64,000 nt of DNA from Cyprinodon diabolis (taxonomy: Eukaryota; Chordata; Actinopteri; Cyprinodontiformes; Cyprinodontidae). Every line of letters begins with the position of its first letter. Position 1 is the stretch's first letter. The position numbers and the translations under genes were made by a program. Location of the stretch: positions 62,001-126,000 of the forward strand of contig JARPUW010000503.1 of the NCBI GenBank assembly GCA_030533445.1, given 5' to 3'. The notes under the pieces were generated by a model, which ran no database searches, was not told the origin of the DNA, and saw only the letters and a list, made by a program, of their open reading frames with translations. Below, in pieces: positions 60,894-64,000 of this stretch.

Positions 60894-63800
60894 AATTCTC
60901 CCGTATACCCAAAACTTCGGCGCGTAACTAGTCCCGCACGGTTTGGCGGATCGGGCCCAAAGTTGGCACACGCGTCGGGACCAATGGGGTGATGTGTGCT
61001 TGTATAAAACTTTCTCATTAGTCCGAAGGTTTGCGAATTATTAGCGAAAACGTCGCAAAAAAATCCCATAGGAAATGAATGGGGAGAGGAAAAAAAAAGC
61101 ATAAAAAACAGCACTTCACTGTGTCGGCATACATTCACCTAGAAAAACAGTTTGAAGCTCAGTTTGTAGATAAATCCTTCGTCTATTTAAAACTGAAGAC
61201 GGTATGTTGATAACTGCTACGGTTTTTGTATAATCAGACCTCAAGCGCCACAAAGTTTTAGCAAAATCCAGCCTGCTAGAGTGGAGCAACTGAAAAGCTA
61301 GAGTGTGAGGCAGGCGTTTTTTAAACACAAAAAAACATTTTAAACTCGCCCTCACGGCCACATATTTATAGCTAGAGTCACCATTTTTGGTCAGTTTGTA
61401 GACTGAAATCTCTGGACCCACACAATATCTTCGGAATTACGGTAGGATTAATACTTTTCCTTAAAAACCCTCCAGACCGACCTAAAGTCGATGAAAATCA
61501 GAGCCGTTTTTCATTGGTTTTGGAGCAGAAGAGGGGAGAAAAACGAATCCGACTATGTGTTTTAAACTCGTCATAAATATTTTTCTGAATGACACACATA
61601 CACCAAAGTTGGCATAGTTGGAGTCGAAGGATGTCTGACGCTCACGCTGAAAAAATTTTTTGAATAACTCATACGGTTTTTGCTCAGCAGTCGTTTGTTC
61701 GGAGGACATTTTAAGCACCTGAAAGCTGAGTGACAGTGACCTGCTGCAGCTAGCTCAATTAGAAGCTTAGGTGTGATGAAACGTTTTTTCTTTTTCTTTC
61801 TCTTCCCATTCAGTTTGTAGATGACCTACAGCCATGAAAGTTACTCCAATTGAAGACAAGATATAGCTGTCGCTTAGATAAAAAGAATTTTTCAGACACC
61901 TTTTACGGTTTTTACTCAGCAGTCGTTTGTTCGGAGGGGTGCTTTAGCAGCTAAAAGGTGAGTGAGAGTGAGGTCCTGCAGTTCAAACAAAGGGAGGAGC
62001 AGGTGGGCCAACCATTTTGTTTGTGCTTCGTTTTGGGTTGTGAAAGACCTACAGACATGAAGGTTACCCCAGTCTGAGACAAAGGATAGATGTTGCTTTC
62101 ACTGAAAGAATTTTTCAGATATCTTTTACGGTTTTTGCTCAGCAGTCGTTTGTTCGGAGGGTAAGCACCTGGAAGCTAGCTGACAGTTAGCTTCTGCAGC
62201 AGCCTGCTAGAGTGCAGCTGCTGAAATCTTAGTGTGAGGCGGCCATTTTTTTAAGATCAAACATCTTATTCTCGCCCTCACGGCCACATATTTGGAGCTA
62301 CAGTCACCATTTTTGGTCAGTTTGTAGACTGAAACCTCTGGACTCACACAATGTCTTCGGAATTACGGTAGGATTAATACTTTTCCTTAAAAACCCTCCA
62401 GACCAACCTAAAGTCGATGAGTTTCAGCCTTTCTCCATTCTTTTTGAGCTGAAGATGGGAGAGAAACGAATCAGACTATGTGTTTTCAAGTCGTCATAAA
62501 TATTGTTCTGAATGACACACATACACCAAAGTTGGTATACTTGGAGTCGAAGGATTGCTGATGCTCATGGTGAAAATGTTTTTTGAATAACTCATACGGT
62601 TTTTGATCAGTAGTCGTTTGTTTTCGTTGCCGTTCTTCCCATACAAAAAAGCCTGGGAAGAAGAAACCAATAGTGAGTGCAGCTGTTGTCTGTGTCAGTG
62701 AGAGGCTCGTTAAGCGTTGTCAAGGTTACCAAGCTTCAAACAGATTTTACCTCTGCTGTTTTAAACAGCACATATTAATCTAATGGAGGGTGAAAGGACT
62801 GATTTAACATTGGGAAATGGATACTATATGACTGCTGTCCATGACACTTCCCTTGCCACTCAGCACTGATAGACTTTCAAAATAAGACTCCAGGGACCCT
62901 ACAAAATAAAAGCCTCTATATTTTTTACATATATTTATTGCCCTATATGGCTCAATATTATGACCCAAACTCAACCCCGTTTTAGAGAATAGACTCTAGG
63001 AGACTGTTTAAAACACACCCTATAGCAAATTTCAAAATAAAAGCCTCCCATTTCCGCTTCATCTACTGCCCTAATAACATGGAAAAAGAGTGATTTAACG
63101 ATTGGAAAGTAATCAACTATCATTGACGGGTCTGAACATTTTCTATAAACACAACTCTGTTGGACTTTCAAAATAAGACTCCAGCGACCCTACAAAATAA
63201 AAGCCTCTAGATTATACTAATGCATTAATTGATGCAAATGGCTCAACATTATGACCCAAACTCTTCCAGGTTGTTTTTATTAGACTCTAGTGACCTTTTC
63301 AAAACACACCCAGAGCAAATTTCACAATAAAAGTCTCCCATTTACTCTGTAATACAGCAACTATTCACCTAATAACATGGAAAACCAGTGATTTAACATT
63401 TGGAAATTGATTCTATATAACTGCTGGGCATGACCCATCTTTAGATGCACTTCCATGATAGACTTTCAAAATAAGACTCCAGGGACTCTACAGAATAAAA
63501 GCCTCTTCCTTATACACACTCATACATTCTGGCATATTGCTCATTGCCATTTGTAATTTCATCACTGCAATGGCTCTTAGAAGGCGGGCGGAGCCCGCCA
63601 TTGGTGATTTCATCACTGCAATGGCTCTTAGAAGGCGGGCGGAGCCCGCCATTGGTGATTTCATCACTGCAATGGCTCTTAGCAGGCGGGCAGAGCCCGC
63701 CATTGGTGATTTTTTTCATCGCTGCAAGGGCTCCTAGCAGGCGGGCGGAGCCCACCAACTGAGCTTTACCCACTGCGGTTCAATATGGACAACCCATATT

Positions 63801-64000
63801 ACCCTTTTGCATCATACGCTGTGCACGTCTATTTCCCAGATTTCAGCACAAGTGGCACACAGCTCTCTTTGCCCATGACCTAGCCCTCTTTCCTTCCCTC
63901 AGCAGCCCTCAAAGGCGTAAGCAGTTGGTCTGGGGAGCCCCGACATCACTTGCCAGGGCCGTATTGGCCCTGTTCCCCAGACGGGCAGTAGGTGGCCCCC
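60890..64000 (+). repeat. Unit 20 (class R, subgroup 9/18/20; cut by the window end)
   Basis: 3111 bp are visible; the window stops in the GTGGCCCCC near the end of block E. D cluster at 63549-63756. It has GGATGTCTGACG, TATACTTGGAGTC and TTTGTTTTCGTTGCC. A private CACGCTGAAAA change lies near 61645. Confidence 0.91.

Larger units (their letters stand above)
1..64000 (+). repeat. Macrosatellite array, about 20 head-to-tail units of 3.1-3.2 kb
   Basis: The same ordered series of blocks recurs without interruption across the window. The motif TTATAATTCTCCCG starts at 126, 3295, 6530, 9741, 12909, 16079, 19604, 22773, 25942, 29153, 32294, 35534, 38677, 41816, 44984, 48125, 51216, 54442, 57586 and 60890. 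Unit lengths run from 3091 to 3525 bp and differ mainly through copy-number changes in two short internal repeats. Between units I see mostly scattered single-base changes and few other indels. No gene-like sequence lies between units. The function is unknown. Centromeric, pericentromeric, subtelomeric or sex-chromosome satellite are all possible, and nothing in the window decides between them. Strand labels here follow the direction in which I describe the unit, not known transcription. Confidence 0.97.

Noticed and set aside
1..64000. Ribosomal DNA or its spacer
   Set aside because: No rRNA-like sequence is present in any unit, and the unit is too short to contain the genes.

Overview
The whole 64 kb window is one uninterrupted tandem array of a non-coding unit of about 3.1-3.2 kb (a macrosatellite). 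It holds the last 125 bases of one unit, then 19 complete units, then a 20th cut by the window edge. All units are head to tail on the same strand. I found no supported protein-coding gene, rRNA, tRNA, CRISPR array or autonomous transposon. The recurring 60-300 aa open frames are copies of the same chance frames. They look conserved only because the units are nearly identical, and they change or break without regard to coding.

Organism: a eukaryote, most likely a vertebrate and plausibly a teleost fish. This is inference from style: ATT-rich spacers next to GC-rich hairpins, AATAAA-bearing AT-rich monomers, splice-like signals, and differences between units that fall mostly at CpG as C-to-T or G-to-A changes. 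No marker gene fixes the taxon.

Layout of one unit, in order (coordinates from unit 1, 126-3294): (A) a leader of about 270 bp; (B) a ladder of seven degenerate monomers of about 230 bp, phased by the motif ACGGTTTTT, containing a long direct duplication (505-938 and 1436-1863) and a 144-nt segment bounded by strong splice-like signals; (link) about 120 bp with a 9-bp-stem hairpin; (C) an AT-rich tandem of monomers of about 295 bp with repeated AATAAA; (D) a cluster of 51-bp cassettes, each carrying the hairpin GGCGGGC-nnn-GCCCGCC; (E) a GC-richer single-copy segment ending in an AT-rich hairpin followed by CTAGTT; (F) zero to five copies of a 66-bp hairpin minisatellite joined by (ATT)n, sitting exactly at the unit junction.

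Unit length is quantised. The basic long unit is about 3169 bp. Class R units (distinct C and D sequence) are about 28 bp shorter, units 16 and 17 about 78 bp shorter, and each F copy adds 66-72 bp. Sister units are scattered rather than in a regular higher-order order: units 2, 7 and 19; 4 and 11; 9, 18 and 20; 10 and 13; and the adjacent pair 16 and 17. Several units (8, 12, 15) look like mosaics. This is the pattern expected from unequal exchange and gene conversion. The window begins and ends inside the same part of segment E, so the array continues on both sides.
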